From Campylobacter concisus (GTDB taxonomy: Bacteria > Campylobacterota > Campylobacteria > Campylobacterales > Campylobacteraceae), in the NCBI RefSeq assembly GCF_003049735.1, contig NZ_PIRM01000001.1, forward strand, positions 434,001 to 498,000: a stretch of 64,000 nt of DNA, in the 5' to 3' direction. A model generated the notes under the pieces. The model was given only the letters and a program-made list of their open reading frames with translations, did no database searches and had not been told where the DNA came from. Both the position numbers and the translations under genes were made by a program. Positions 45,730 through 56,266 of this stretch are shown in pieces; position 1 is the stretch's first letter, and every line of letters begins with the position of its first letter.

Positions 45730-46974
45730 TTAAGTCACTATTATATCTTGTAAATTTTCAAAAACAAAGACATTCATTCCGTTTTTATATTCGTATCTAA
45801 ATTTGAGTCCATGAGCATCAAGTATATTGCTAACTATATATAAACCTAGGCCAAAACTCTTTTGAGTATCCTCTCCTTTGATAAATGGCTGGACATAAAA
45901 GTCAAGATCATTTTTTAGCTTCTCGCCTTGAGTTATAAATTTCATATGATCCTTGCTAACAACGATATTTACGTGCTTATCAGTTGAGTATTTTATGCCA
46001 TTATCTATCATATTTTTTATGGCGACTGAAAATAGCTTGAAATCAACAAGCACCCTAACCTCATCAAGCTCACTGACACCAACACACTCTTTTTCTACCA
46101 TGGCTATATCTATGGCCTCATCGATGAGATCCCTCATAAAACATGGTGTTTTATTGCTAAGCCCTATTTTTGATGTTATCTGCTCGATCGCCGCAAGTTC
46201 GTTTATCAAATTTTCAAGCTTGTGAAAGACAGAGATTAGCCTCTCTTGATTTTTACTTTTTTCTATCATTTGAGCGGCTATCAGGCCTTTTGTGATAGGA
46301 GTTTTTAGCTCGTGCATTATATTTCTTAAAAAAAGATGCCTCGAGTCATTAAGTGCCTTGATCTGACAAACCGCCTCATAAAATGCCTCTGAAACTTCAG
46401 AAATTTCATCCTTGCCGTTGCCAACATTTTGTACGCCATCAAGCTCACCATTTGCAAATTTTACGATCTGACGCTTTAGCTTTCTAAGTGGTTTTATCTT
46501 ATATATGACAAAAATGTAAGCACCTAGCAAAATGACCGCAACCACCAGAAAAACAGCCTTTATCACCTCGTATCTGTAAGGCTGAAATTCTTTATCCATT
46601 AAAAGCTTTAGCTCGTCTAAATGCTCAATCCTTAAGTAGTGATGCTTATCATAAAGCAAGATCGCACTTGAACCTAGATCGCTTGAAATTTCTTCTAAAA
46701 CGGTTGCTTGCTTTAAAATTTCATCTTTTCTCTTCTCGTCTTTGATCTCTGGCATATCGATATTTGAAAGCTGGCGGTCGTACTGAGTTTTATTTATGAT
46801 GCCACCCATATAAAATAAATTTGTCCTAGCAACGTTTGAGTATTTGTTGTTTAGCTCTCTTGTATAGTTTTGCTTATCAAAGCCCATGAGCCATAAAAAA
46901 GCTAGAAATATCGAAACGAGCGCAAGAGCAAAGATAAAAGTTATGGTTATAAAAATAGACGATCTTGGCATCAA
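45730..46974 (-). CDS. cprS: Sensor histidine kinase CprS-like
   Basis: A 414-aa kinase with TM1 (FIFALALVSIFLAFLWLMGF), a periplasmic sensor of about 100 residues, TM2 (VFLVVAVILLGAYIFVIY), HAMP, H-box IMHELKTPITKGLIAA and HATPase (N-box MIDNGIKYST; KSFGLGLYIVSNIL). It overlaps the regulator by 4 nt. Position upstream of htrA matches the C. jejuni CprRS locus, which controls envelope and biofilm phenotypes. The symbol rests on that synteny and family type. Confidence 0.85.
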   Translation of the reverse strand: MMPRSSIFITITFIFALALVSIFLAFLWLMGFDKQNYTRELNNKYSNVARTNLFYMGGIINKTQYDRQLSNIDMPEIKDEKRKDEILKQATVLEEISSDLGSSAILLYDKHHYLRIEHLDELKLLMDKEFQPYRYEVIKAVFLVVAVILLGAYIFVIYKIKPLRKLKRQIVKFANGELDGVQNVGNGKDEISEVSEAFYEAVCQIKALNDSRHLFLRNIMHELKTPITKGLIAAQMIEKSKNQERLISVFHKLENLINELAAIEQITSKIGLSNKTPCFMRDLIDEAIDIAMVEKECVGVSELDEVRVLVDFKLFSVAIKNMIDNGIKYSTDKHVNIVVSKDHMKFITQGEKLKNDLDFYVQPFIKGEDTQKSFGLGLYIVSNILDAHGLKFRYEYKNGMNVFVFENLQDIIVT

Positions 46975-47648
46975 AGAACCAATTTATAGCCGATACCACG
47001 GATAGCGTGGATATACTTTGGCTCTTTTGGATTTTCATTTAGTTTTTGGCGAATCCTGCCGATGATGACGTCAATACTTTTATTTGAGCTATCTTCGTTT
47101 ATGCTCTCACAGTTATAGATAAGCTCCTCTCTAGTAACCGCTCCGCCCTCTTTTAAAAGTAGATATTTTAAGATGTCATATTCTGCGGCAGTTAAATTTA
47201 AGACGCTGCCTTTAAATAAAATTTCATGTTCAAATTCTTTTAAAACCAGGTCCTTATTTAAATTTCTCGCCTCACTTGCTGGGGTGATACTCTGCCTTCT
47301 TAGATGACTTTTGATACGAGCCAAAAGCTCTTGTGGGTCATATGGCTTTGGCAAATAATCATCTGCTCCGTTATCAAGAGCATTTACCTTATCCGTTATA
47401 TCATGCCTTGCACTTGATATGATAATAGGAATATTGTGATTTTTCCTGATCTCTTTACAAACTTCTAATCCATCCATACCAGGCAATGTAAGATCTAGTA
47501 TAACTAGGTCAAATTTACTTGTATTTAGCGTAGATAGTCCGATATATGGCTCTTCAGCAGTTACTACTTCAATATCGTAGTTTTCTAGATATTCAGTTAA
47601 AATTTCAGCAAGCTCCATATCATCTTCTATCATTAAAATTCTAGTCAT
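46971..47648 (-). CDS. cprR: Response regulator CprR-like (OmpR family)
   Basis: A 225-aa regulator with acidic MIEDDMEL, phosphoacceptor Asp in LVILDLTLPGMDGLEV, Lys in YLPKPYDPQELLARI and a winged helix (LNLTAAEYDILKYLLLKEGG; IDVIIGRIRQKLNENPKEPK). CprR is essential in C. jejuni and lies beside htrA, as here (98 nt apart, same strand). The start has AGGAAAGATC upstream. Confidence 0.87.
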   Translation of the reverse strand: MTRILMIEDDMELAEILTEYLENYDIEVVTAEEPYIGLSTLNTSKFDLVILDLTLPGMDGLEVCKEIRKNHNIPIIISSARHDITDKVNALDNGADDYLPKPYDPQELLARIKSHLRRQSITPASEARNLNKDLVLKEFEHEILFKGSVLNLTAAEYDILKYLLLKEGGAVTREELIYNCESINEDSSNKSIDVIIGRIRQKLNENPKEPKYIHAIRGIGYKLVL

Positions 47649-47717
47649 GATCTTTCCTGTTGTAAATTTATTTTTAAGGATTATAGCAGATTAAGATTTT
47701 AAAAATTTAAAAGGGTT

Positions 47718-47739
47718 AAGAGCTGAAATTTCAGCTCTT
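47718..47739 (-). terminator. Terminator of htrA
   Basis: AAGAGCTGAAATTTCAGCTCTT is a perfect palindrome just after the htrA stop, before cprR. T-rich sequence follows on the minus strand. Confidence 0.65.
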
Positions 47740-47745
47740 AGATGA

Positions 47746-49149
47746 TTATTTTATAACAAGACCTTGTATGATACCACCGCGATTTATCCACACTAGCGTC
47801 TTTTTACCTTTTGTATTTTTGATAGTATTTGCAAATGTTTGAAGATCTTTTATACTCTCTTCACCAACTTGCACGATCACATCGCCTCTTTCAAAGCCAA
47901 AGTCTTCAGCTTTTGAGCCAGATTTTACATCAGTTACTAGCACGCCTTGAGTATCTGGGCTGATTTTGTATTTATATCTTATCTCATCGCTTAGATTGCT
48001 AACGCTAAGTCCTTCGATGATAATGCTTTTTGCTATGTCTTTTGAATTGTGATCAGCGTTTGCAAGCTTGATTTTTGCATTCATTATTTTATTTGATCGC
48101 TCGTAAGTTATATCAACGCTGCTATTTGGAGTTAGTGAGCCAATGAAATTTTTAAGATCATTTGCGTTTTTGATAGCTTTATCATTAGCTGATATAACCA
48201 AATCGCCTCTTTTTAGCCCAGCCTCATCTGCTGGCATGCCTTGCTCTACGCCACTTATTAAAGCACCTTCTTTATTTGTGTAAAGCTCTTTTTGCTCATC
48301 AGTTAAATTTGCAATAGTAACGCCGATAAAGCCACGTTCGATCTTGCCATCAGTTATCAGCTTTTTAGCGATATCTTTTACCATATTTGATGGGATCGCA
48401 AAGCCAATGCCGTTATTGCCACCACTTTTTGAAAGTATGGCTGAGTTTATTCCAACCAAATAGCCCCTGCTATCAACCAAAGCGCCGCCTGAATTTCCTG
48501 GGTTTATAGAGGCGTCTGTTTGGATAAAATTTTCATATTGATTAAGTCCGATATTATCTTTATTTAGGCCTGAAATGATACCTTGAGTGATACTTTCACC
48601 AACGCCAAATGGATTACCTATTGCAAATACGACGTCTGCATCAAGCAGCTTTGATGAGTCCGCAAAAGTGATCGCATTTAGTCCGTTTGCTTCTATCTTT
48701 ACGACGGCTAGATCGGTTTTTGGATCACTTCCTATTAGCTTTGCTTTATACTCTTTGCCGCCATTTGCAAGAGTTACAACTATTTGATCACTATCTTCTA
48801 TAACGTGGTTATTTGTAACGATATATCCATCATTTGAGATGATAACGCCAGAACCAAGTGAAGTAGTTTTTTCTTTTTCTTTTGGTTTTGCAAAGTTAAA
48901 TCCAAAAAATTCATTGAAGAAAGGGTCGTTAAACATCTGCTCAATGCCAGCGTTATTTACCGTTTTTGTAGTTGAGATATTTACAACTGAAAGCTTTGCC
49001 TGAGCGATCGAGTCATAATAAGAAAGTACGCTATTTTTATCGCTAAGTGGCGATACTCTCGTGATATTAGAGTTAGCTTCATTAAATTTAATATCAGCCC
49101 CCACTAAAAAAGAAGCTGCTACTAATGAAATTAGCACAATCTTTTTCAT
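47746..49149 (-). CDS. htrA: Periplasmic serine protease/chaperone HtrA
   Basis: A 467-aa precursor with a signal peptide (ISLVAASFLVGA) and a trypsin-like domain with catalytic triad motifs VTNNHVIED (His), KTDLAVVKIEA (Asp) and NPGNSGGALVDSRG (Ser). Two PDZ domains follow (GFIGVTIANLTDEQKELY; PDTQGVLVTDVKSGSKAEDF). It degrades and refolds misfolded periplasmic proteins and in C. jejuni is secreted and cleaves E-cadherin. It is divergent from cbpA. Confidence 0.96.
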   Translation of the reverse strand: MKKIVLISLVAASFLVGADIKFNEANSNITRVSPLSDKNSVLSYYDSIAQAKLSVVNISTTKTVNNAGIEQMFNDPFFNEFFGFNFAKPKEKEKTTSLGSGVIISNDGYIVTNNHVIEDSDQIVVTLANGGKEYKAKLIGSDPKTDLAVVKIEANGLNAITFADSSKLLDADVVFAIGNPFGVGESITQGIISGLNKDNIGLNQYENFIQTDASINPGNSGGALVDSRGYLVGINSAILSKSGGNNGIGFAIPSNMVKDIAKKLITDGKIERGFIGVTIANLTDEQKELYTNKEGALISGVEQGMPADEAGLKRGDLVISANDKAIKNANDLKNFIGSLTPNSSVDITYERSNKIMNAKIKLANADHNSKDIAKSIIIEGLSVSNLSDEIRYKYKISPDTQGVLVTDVKSGSKAEDFGFERGDVIVQVGEESIKDLQTFANTIKNTKGKKTLVWINRGGIIQGLVIK

Positions 49150-49241
49150 TTTTTTCCTTTAAACTAAAAATTTTTGTAAATTATAAATATAGTGAAAAAA
49201 TAAAATCTTAACACTTTTTCTTGTTATTAAACAAAAATAAA

Positions 49242-49262
49242 CTTGACTTGCATAGACTAAAG
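49242..49262 (+). promoter_or_regulatory. HAIR-like operator for HspR
   Basis: CTTGACT-TGCATAG-ACTAAAG matches the HspR consensus CTTGAGT-N7-ACTCAAG with 2 mismatches and exact spacing. It overlaps the -35 position of the TATAAT at 49271-49276. HspR is encoded by the second gene of the operon, so this suggests autorepression released by heat. Confidence 0.75.
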
Positions 49263-49270
49263 CTTTGTGA

Positions 49271-49276
49271 TATAAT
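49271..49276 (+). promoter_or_regulatory. -10 box of cbpA-hspR operon
   Basis: TATAAT, 29 nt upstream of the cbpA ATG and 8 nt after the HAIR-like dyad. AAGGAG is the Shine-Dalgarno. Confidence 0.7.
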
Positions 49277-49304
49277 CTGTATCAAAAAAATATAAGGAGA
49301 ATAT

Positions 49305-50201
49305 ATGAGTGAAAGCTTATATGAGACTTTAGGGGTTTCAAAGGGTGCCTCAAGCGACGAGATAAAAAAAGCTTATAGAAAACTTGCCAGAAAATATCAC
49401 CCAGACATCAATAAAGACCCTGGAGCAGAAGATAAATTTAAAGAAATAAATGCTGCTTATGAAATTTTAAGCGACGATAAAAAACGAGCTCAATACGACC
49501 AGTACGGTGACACTATGTTTGGCGGTCAAAATTTCCACGACTTTGCTAGTAGCTCAGCCGATATGGGCGATCTAAATGAAATTTTAAAGAATATCTTCTC
49601 AGGTGGCTTTGGCGGCGGTGGAGCTAAATTTAGCAGCGGATTTGGTAGTAATTTTGGAGGCTTTGACGGATTTAGTAGTGGTGGATTTGGCTTTGGCGGA
49701 GCTGATTTAGACGTAAATGCAAAAATTTCTATACCATTTGACGTGGCTGTAACTGGTGGCGAACATAAGATAAATTTTAATGGCGAAAGCATTAAGATAA
49801 AAATTCCAAGTGGCATAGAAGGCGGCGAGAAGCTTCGTGTAAAAGGCAAAGGCAAGAGCGCTGGTGGTCAAAAAGGCGATCTTATACTTGCTATTAGCGT
49901 TGAGCCAAGCGACGAGTATGAAAGAGTCGGAGACGATCTTTATAAAGATATAGAAATTCCACTAAAAACTATGCTTTTTGGCGGAAAAGTCGATGTGCAT
50001 ACTTACAAAAAAGATGTCACGATTAAGATCGCTGAGAACTCAAAAACAGGTACAAAGATCCGCCTAAAAGGATATGGTGTGCAAAATAGAAAGAGCGGAA
50101 TTTATGGCGATCTTTACTTAAAAGCCAGGGTAAAACTTCCAAATATCAGTGAGCTTGATGAAGGCTTAGTAAAAGAGTTAAAAGAAAAATTACCGGAGTA
50201 A
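49305..50201 (+). CDS. cbpA: DnaJ-like co-chaperone CbpA
   Basis: A 298-aa type II J-protein. The J-domain has the HPD motif ([13 protein letters not shown]), followed by a Gly/Phe-rich linker ([20 protein letters not shown]) and two C-terminal beta-sandwich domains ([20 protein letters not shown]). It lacks the zinc-finger cysteines of true DnaJ. It stimulates DnaK. It is first in the operon with hspR (3 nt apart). Confidence 0.94.
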   Translation: MSESLYETLGVSKGASSDEIKKAYRKLARKYHPDINKDPGAEDKFKEINAAYEILSDDKKRAQYDQYGDTMFGGQNFHDFASSSADMGDLNEILKNIFSGGFGGGGAKFSSGFGSNFGGFDGFSSGGFGFGGADLDVNAKISIPFDVAVTGGEHKINFNGESIKIKIPSGIEGGEKLRVKGKGKSAGGQKGDLILAISVEPSDEYERVGDDLYKDIEIPLKTMLFGGKVDVHTYKKDVTIKIAENSKTGTKIRLKGYGVQNRKSGIYGDLYLKARVKLPNISELDEGLVKELKEKLPE

Positions 50202-50204
50202 AAA

Positions 50205-50579
50205 ATGCAAAATTATGAAGAACCACTTTTTTTAATAAGCGTTGTTGCAAAGGTTTTAAGCATACATCCACAAACTTTAAGACAGTATGAAAGAGAGGGA
50301 CTTATCGAGCCATCAAGAACAGATGGCAAGATGAGGCTCTACTCACAAAAAGACGTTGATCGCGTAAAAACTATACTAAATTTAACACGCGAACTAGGTG
50401 TAAATTTAGCCGGCGTTGATGTGATACTTCAGTTGAAAGAAAAAATTGACGATTTAGAATCAACTATTGATGAGCTAAATAAAAAATTGCACGAAGCTAC
50501 CAGTCAAACTAGCACAAAAAGATCGCTCGTAAAAAGAAAAAATAGCTTTGATCTAGTCTTTTATGAAGGTAAAAAATAA
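50205..50579 (+). CDS. hspR: Heat-shock repressor HspR (MerR family)
   Basis: A 124-aa MerR-type repressor with N-terminal winged HTH (FLISVVAKVLSIHPQTLRQY, then EREGLIEPSRT) and a short coiled coil (LKEKIDDLESTIDELNKKLH). In C. jejuni and H. pylori it represses chaperone operons (cbpA-hspR, hrcA-grpE-dnaK, groESL or clpB) by binding HAIR dyads. One is present upstream of this operon. Confidence 0.95.
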   Translation: MQNYEEPLFLISVVAKVLSIHPQTLRQYEREGLIEPSRTDGKMRLYSQKDVDRVKTILNLTRELGVNLAGVDVILQLKEKIDDLESTIDELNKKLHEATSQTSTKRSLVKRKNSFDLVFYEGKK

Positions 50580-50582
50580 TTT

Positions 50583-52208
50583 ATGGAACAAATTTTAGAA
50601 GGTTTCTTGCTTGTTGCAGCGATCTCAGTCGCATTAAACGTCATTTTTAAGAAATTTCAGATACCAACCATCATCGGCTACATCGTAACTGGTACGCTTA
50701 TATCAGAATTTTTCAACCTAAAAAGCAATGATGAAATTTCTCATATCGCGGAATTTGGTATCGCATTTTTGATGTTTACCATTGGGCTTGAGTTTAGTTT
50801 TAAACACTTAATGGGCATGAAAAAAGAGGTCTTTTTAAATGGCGGCTTACAGGTTTGTTTAAGTGGCTTTATAATGGGCGTTATGCTTTATTATACCCTT
50901 CACTTAAAAGACGAAACAGCACTTATTGCAGGCCTTGCACTTGCACTCTCATCAACTGCGATCGTGCTAAAGACGCTAAATGATAGTGGCGATGTGAGTA
51001 AAATTTACGGTAGAAAAGCACTTGGAATTTTACTATTTCAAGATATTGCCGTCATTCCTATTTTACTTATGATTGATATGTTTAGCTCACAAGATGCCTC
51101 GATAAATGAGCTTTTACTAAAGACATTTACAAGTGCGATTATTCTTATTGTTGTGCTATTTTTACTTGGTAAATATGTCATCAACTGGATATTTTATAAA
51201 GTTATTCAAACAAATTCGCAAGAGGTTTTTATAGCTACGATTTTGTTTATGGTCGTTGGCTCTAGCACTTTAGCTCACTTCTTTGGCTTCTCATACTCTT
51301 TGGGTGCATTTTTGGCCGGTATGATGATGGCTGAGACGCAATATAAACACCAAATCGAAGTTGATCTTATTCCTTTTAGAGATTTGCTCTTAGGGCTATT
51401 TTTTATAACCGTTGGTATGCAGATAAATTTTGCTGTCGTCATCTCAAACATCTGGCTTGTTCTTGGCCTAGTATTTAGTGTCATGGTGATAAAAGCAGTT
51501 GTTGTTTTTGCTATCTTAAACATCTACTTAAAGCGAAGAGTTGCTGCAAAAACCGCGCTTAGTGTTTGTCAAATAGGCGAATTTGCACTAGCTGTTTTTG
51601 GACTAATGACTACTAGAAATTTACTTGATATACAAACTGCTCAAATTTTTATCGCAGCCTCAGTTGTGTCGATGTTTGCTACACCTTTTATACTTAAAAA
51701 ACTAGACGCGATAGCAGACCTCATAGAACGTGAGATCGTTGTTGAACCGAATGAAACTCTAAAGCCGCAAAAAATAAAAAATCACATCGTAGTCTTTGGC
51801 TATGAGAGACTTGGACAAGAGGTCGTTTTGAGACTAAAAGAGACAAAGCTTTTATATCTTGTGCTTGATAATGATATTAGTCTAGTTGAGCTTGGTAGGA
51901 GCCGCGGAGAAAATGTATTTTTAGGTAACGTTCTTCAAAGCCACACACTTGAAAATGCCTGCTTAAGCGATGCAGCTGCTGTTATTATAACTGTTAACAA
52001 TGAGCAAAGAGTGGAGCTCATCGCGCAAAAGATAAAAGACTACGGCGTAAATACCCAAACTATAATAAAAATAAATGGTGAGGGCAATAAAGATATTTTT
52101 GGTGAGCTAGGTAAAAATTTTCACCTAATAAACGAAGAGCGTGTCATGGCAAAAACACTCGTACACGAGGCTCTTCAATGCAAAATCGATCATGATATAA
52201 GAGCGTAA
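50583..52208 (+). CDS. kefB: Cation:proton antiporter KefB-type (CPA2)
   Basis: A 541-aa membrane protein with about 12 TM helices (GFLLVAAISVALNVIFKKFQ; FGFSYSLGAFLAGMMMAETQ; RDLLLGLFFITVGMQINFAV). It has a C-terminal Rossmann RCK/TrkA-N domain (IKNHIVVFGYERLGQEVVLR). It exchanges K+ or Na+ for H+. It follows hspR by 3 nt as in C. jejuni. Confidence 0.93.
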   Translation: MEQILEGFLLVAAISVALNVIFKKFQIPTIIGYIVTGTLISEFFNLKSNDEISHIAEFGIAFLMFTIGLEFSFKHLMGMKKEVFLNGGLQVCLSGFIMGVMLYYTLHLKDETALIAGLALALSSTAIVLKTLNDSGDVSKIYGRKALGILLFQDIAVIPILLMIDMFSSQDASINELLLKTFTSAIILIVVLFLLGKYVINWIFYKVIQTNSQEVFIATILFMVVGSSTLAHFFGFSYSLGAFLAGMMMAETQYKHQIEVDLIPFRDLLLGLFFITVGMQINFAVVISNIWLVLGLVFSVMVIKAVVVFAILNIYLKRRVAAKTALSVCQIGEFALAVFGLMTTRNLLDIQTAQIFIAASVVSMFATPFILKKLDAIADLIEREIVVEPNETLKPQKIKNHIVVFGYERLGQEVVLRLKETKLLYLVLDNDISLVELGRSRGENVFLGNVLQSHTLENACLSDAAAVIITVNNEQRVELIAQKIKDYGVNTQTIIKINGEGNKDIFGELGKNFHLINEERVMAKTLVHEALQCKIDHDIRA

Positions 52209-52310
52209 AAGTATAAATTTATCCTAGAATTTTACGAGTTTATGCTAATTTTAAAATAATCTTTTAAAAATAACTTTTACAAGCAATGAGCAGGCCTAAG
52301 TCTCTAGGCT

Positions 52311-53510
52311 CTACTCATTTCTTAAAGTTTGAAGCACATTTACTTCCGTGGATTTTTTAGCTGGGTAATAAGACGATATAGCCACGATAAATACAGCTCC
52401 AACTATAATAAGCACAAGATCGATGGTTGAAAGCTCGAGTGGTAGTTTGCTTGAGCCATAAACGTCAGCTGGCAGGTCTATGATATTAAAATTTCCAAGT
52501 AAAAATAGTCCTAAAAAGCCAAGCGCTAAGCCAAATATAATGCCACCGCCCCCGATTACTAGCCCTTGATAGAAAAAGCTTCTTTTTATCTCACTTTTAC
52601 TAGCTCCAAGTGCAAGAAGCAAGGCGATCTCTTGCCTGCGGTTCATCACTGTCATTAGCAGCGAGCTTATGATATTTAGCGACGCCACAAGGATAATAAG
52701 CATCAAAACGATAAAAAGTGCTCGTTTTTCAAGTGCAAGCGCTGAAAAAAAGTTGCCATTTTGCTCCCACCAGCCAATGGCAACCGTGCCAGCTGGAAGT
52801 CCCTCACGCACTCTTTTTATATCATCAAATGGCTTACTTGAAAAGATATGAATTCCATCATAAACGCCTTTTGGATAGTCTAAAATTTTCCTCAAAGCAT
52901 CAACTGAAGTATATGAAAACGCCTTATCGTAGGCGATTAGCCCAGATGTAAATGAGCCACCGATATCAAAGCGCTTCATCTTTGGCGTTAGAGAAAAGCC
53001 AGCAGGATCAGCCTTTGTAAAGATAAGCGTTAGTTTTTCATCGTTTCTTAGTCTAAACTCACTCGTTATGCCACTTCCCACAAGTATCTCAAAACCATCT
53101 AGCTCTTTATCTTTTAAAGCTTCATTTACGACTGAGTTTATCTGTTTTTCATCTTTAAAATTTACGCCATAAACCAGTCCGCCCTCAAGCGCATTTGCCG
53201 AGCGATAAATGACCTGTGTGCTTATAAATGGACTAAATTTAAGATCACTAAATCTAGCCTTTAGCTCATCAACAAAGTCATCATCAATAGAGCCTTTAAA
53301 AGCACTTTGAACGGTTATAGGATAGTTCATCGTAAAAAGTTTGCGTTCAAATTCTTTGTCAAATCCATTCATAATCGCCATTGCAACGATCAAAACCATA
53401 AGTCCTATGCTAACACCAAGAAAGGCAAGCAAGGCACTTAGAGTGATAAATGGCTGAGTTTTATCAAATCTTAAATATTTAAAAAGTAGGTACTTTGGTA
53501 AGCTTGTCAT
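52311..53510 (-). CDS. Lipoprotein-releasing ABC permease (LolC/LolE-like)
   Basis: A protein of about 399 aa of the FtsX/MacB type. TM1 follows FKYLRFDKTQPFITLSALLA and FLGVSIGLMVLIVAMAIMNG, then a large periplasmic domain, then three TMs (LLMTVMNRRQEIALLLALGA, SKSEIKRSFFYQGLVIGGGG). The N-terminal pattern is that of LolC/LolE. Epsilonproteobacteria usually have a single permease with LolD elsewhere. Together with lolA at 56267 it supports lipoprotein sorting. The ATG at 53510 is preferred over the TTG one codon upstream. Confidence 0.88.
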   Translation of the reverse strand: MTSLPKYLLFKYLRFDKTQPFITLSALLAFLGVSIGLMVLIVAMAIMNGFDKEFERKLFTMNYPITVQSAFKGSIDDDFVDELKARFSDLKFSPFISTQVIYRSANALEGGLVYGVNFKDEKQINSVVNEALKDKELDGFEILVGSGITSEFRLRNDEKLTLIFTKADPAGFSLTPKMKRFDIGGSFTSGLIAYDKAFSYTSVDALRKILDYPKGVYDGIHIFSSKPFDDIKRVREGLPAGTVAIGWWEQNGNFFSALALEKRALFIVLMLIILVASLNIISSLLMTVMNRRQEIALLLALGASKSEIKRSFFYQGLVIGGGGIIFGLALGFLGLFLLGNFNIIDLPADVYGSSKLPLELSTIDLVLIIVGAVFIVAISSYYPAKKSTEVNVLQTLRNE

Positions 53511-53528
53511 CAAATAGCCTTTAAAAGA

Positions 53529-53551
53529 TTAAGGCGCTTTTGGCGCCTTAA
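53529..53551 (-). terminator. Terminator of secA
   Basis: TTAAGGCGC/GCGCCTTAA stem around a T-rich 5-nt loop, with T-rich sequence downstream on the minus strand. It lies between secA and the downstream permease gene. Confidence 0.7.
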
Positions 53552-53562
53552 AAGTAGAAATT

Positions 53563-56169
53563 TTAAGCAAATATGCCTTTTTTAGGGCCACTTTTTCCAT
53601 GGCAATCTTTATATTTTTTACCGCTTCCACAAGGGCATGGAGCGTTTCTTGGTATCTTTTTTTCAGGCGTAAATTTATCATCCTCGCCTTGATTGTTATA
53701 GCTCAAATGCTCATTTTCAGCATTTTGACTAGCTTCAAGCATCATTTTAGCTTGCTCCTCTTGCTCCTCACGGCTCTTAAATCTTACAACCTGAAGCGTC
53801 TTAACGCTCTCACTTTTTAGCCTGCTAACTAGCTCCATAAAGAGGTTATAGCTCTCTTTTTTGTACTCTACAAGCGGATCTTTTTGATTATATCCTCTAA
53901 GGCCGATACCAGTTTTTAGGATATCCATTTGATAGAGATGCTCTCTCCACGCATTATCAAGCACTTGAAGGTATAAAATTTTCTCTATCTCTTTTCTTTG
54001 ATCTTCATTTAGCACGCTCATTTTTTCGTTATATCTTGCTTCAAAAATTTGCGCAAGCTTTTCTATTAGCTCATCATACTCTAGGCCTTTTAACTCGCTC
54101 TCGTCTATCTCTTCGCCACAATCTGCAAGAATGATAGAGCATAAATTTTTAATATCAAAGTCATCTTTCAAGCCGCCATGGAAAATTTCAGCCGTATCAA
54201 GTAAATTTGCAGCGTACTCTTTTCTATTTTGAGCTATCTTTTCGCTCATGTCATAGTTTTTATCAAGTAGCTCGTCGCGGTATTTATAGATAGTTTTTCT
54301 TTGCTCGTTTGCCACATCGTCATACTCAAGTAAGTGCTTTCTAGCCTCAAAGTGCAAGCTCTCAACTTTCTTTTGAGCGTTTTCAACAGCTCTTGTTACC
54401 ATGCGACTCTCGATACTCTCGCCCTCGTCGATACCGAGCCTATCCATGATCGCTTTTATGCGGTCACTACCAAAAATTCTTAAAAGATTATCCTCTAAAC
54501 TTAGATAAAATCTACTCATACCAGGATCGCCCTGACGTCCAGCACGGCCACGGAGCTGATTGTCTATCCTTCTACTCTCGTGCCTTTCAGTACCTATGAT
54601 ATAAAGTCCGCCTAAATTTCTAACCTCATCATCGATCCTGATATCAACACCGCGTCCTGCCATATTTGTAGCGATAGTCACAGCGCCTTTTACACCAGCT
54701 TGCGCGATGATCTCAGCCTCTTTTTCATGATTTTTAGCATTTAGCACAGAGTGTGGGATACCAACTTTTTTAAGCATCTCATGAAGTACCTCACTGCGCT
54801 CAATACTTGCAGTTCCCACAAGCACTGGCTGACCTTTTTCATGAGCTTTTTTAACTTCGTCGATAACTGCTTTAAATTTCTCATTTTGAGTTTTATAGAT
54901 AAGATCGTTTTGATCGATCCTCTTAACTGGCAGGTTTGTAGGGATCGAGATAACTTCAAGGTTATAAATTTGGGAAAACTCAGTAGCCTCAGTCTGAGCC
55001 GTACCAGTCATACCTGCAAGCTTTTTATACATCCTAAAGTAGTTTTGGTAGGTTGTATCGGCTAGCGTTTGGCTCTCTTCTTGGATTTTTACGCCCTCTT
55101 TTGCTTCAAGCGCTTGGTGAAGCCCCTCACTAAAGCGTCTACCTTCACTTAAGCGTCCAGTAAATTCATCAACAATGACTACCTCGCCATCTTTTACGAC
55201 ATAATGAACGTCTTTTTCAAAAAGATTGTGAGCTTTTAGAGCTTGATCTAGGTGGTGGCTTAATATGGCATTTTCAAGGTTATATAAATTTTCAACACCA
55301 AATAATTTTTCAGCCTTGCTTATACCAGCTTCTGTGATCATTATCGTTCTATTTTTTTCATCAACTATAAAGTCACCTGTTGGCTTTGAGCCTGGCACGT
55401 TTGGATCGGCTGGAGTGCCTCTAGTAAGCTGTTTTGCGACCTGGTCAGCTCTTATATAGCCATCAAGCGTGCGGTTTGTTGGACCTGAGATTATAAGCGG
55501 TGTTCTAGCCTCATCTATCAAGATACTATCGACCTCGTCCACGATAACGAAGTTATGGCCTCTTTGCACCTTCTGGCCAGCTTCAAATTTCATATTGTCA
55601 CGTAAATAATCAAAGCCAAATTCTGAGTTTGTGCCGTATGTTATGTCTGCGTTATACGCAGCTTGTCTTACGTTATCATCGTATCCGCCACTTAGTATCA
55701 CATCAACGCTTAAGCCTAAAAAGTTATAAAGCTCGCCCATTTGCGTAGCGTCACGCTTTGCAAGGTAGTCGTTTACTGTTACTACATGCACGCCTTTGCC
55801 ACTCATCGCGTTTAATATAACTGGTAAAGTCGCCACCAAGGTCTTACCCTCGCCAGTTTTCATCTCAGCGATCCTACCCTCGTTTAGCACCATACCGCCG
55901 ATTAACTGTACGTCAAAATGGCGCATCTTAAGCACCCTTTTGCTAGCCTCTCTAACGATCGCAAAAACATCATTTAAAATTTCATCTAAAGTGACTTTTT
56001 CTTCGACGACTTGGGATTTAAGCTCGTTAAATTTTATCTTAAGCTCATCGTCGCTCATCTTCTCATAAGTTGGTTCTAGCGCATTTATCTGCGCCACACG
56101 TTTTATGTATTTTTTGACTTCTCTATCGTTTTTGGTGCCAAAAATCTTTCTAAATACCGATGAAATCAT
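53563..56169 (-). CDS. secA: Preprotein translocase ATPase SecA
   Basis: An 868-aa motor of Sec export. NBD1 has Walker [32 protein letters not shown] and [19 protein letters not shown]2 has [13 protein letters not shown] and [10 protein letters not shown]. Helical scaffold/wing domains follow, then a C-terminal zinc-binding SEC-C motif ([18 protein letters not shown]) that contacts SecB or ribosomes. Full length. Confidence 0.98.
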   Translation of the reverse strand: MISSVFRKIFGTKNDREVKKYIKRVAQINALEPTYEKMSDDELKIKFNELKSQVVEEKVTLDEILNDVFAIVREASKRVLKMRHFDVQLIGGMVLNEGRIAEMKTGEGKTLVATLPVILNAMSGKGVHVVTVNDYLAKRDATQMGELYNFLGLSVDVILSGGYDDNVRQAAYNADITYGTNSEFGFDYLRDNMKFEAGQKVQRGHNFVIVDEVDSILIDEARTPLIISGPTNRTLDGYIRADQVAKQLTRGTPADPNVPGSKPTGDFIVDEKNRTIMITEAGISKAEKLFGVENLYNLENAILSHHLDQALKAHNLFEKDVHYVVKDGEVVIVDEFTGRLSEGRRFSEGLHQALEAKEGVKIQEESQTLADTTYQNYFRMYKKLAGMTGTAQTEATEFSQIYNLEVISIPTNLPVKRIDQNDLIYKTQNEKFKAVIDEVKKAHEKGQPVLVGTASIERSEVLHEMLKKVGIPHSVLNAKNHEKEAEIIAQAGVKGAVTIATNMAGRGVDIRIDDEVRNLGGLYIIGTERHESRRIDNQLRGRAGRQGDPGMSRFYLSLEDNLLRIFGSDRIKAIMDRLGIDEGESIESRMVTRAVENAQKKVESLHFEARKHLLEYDDVANEQRKTIYKYRDELLDKNYDMSEKIAQNRKEYAANLLDTAEIFHGGLKDDFDIKNLCSIILADCGEEIDESELKGLEYDELIEKLAQIFEARYNEKMSVLNEDQRKEIEKILYLQVLDNAWREHLYQMDILKTGIGLRGYNQKDPLVEYKKESYNLFMELVSRLKSESVKTLQVVRFKSREEQEEQAKMMLEASQNAENEHLSYNNQGEDDKFTPEKKIPRNAPCPCGSGKKYKDCHGKSGPKKGIFA

Positions 56170-56266
56170 TATTTTACCTTCCTAAATTTTTAAACTTTGG
56201 ATCTTAGCATAGTTTAACTATTTATTTAATTAAACTGGGCTAGAATACGCCAAAAAAGGATAAAAA

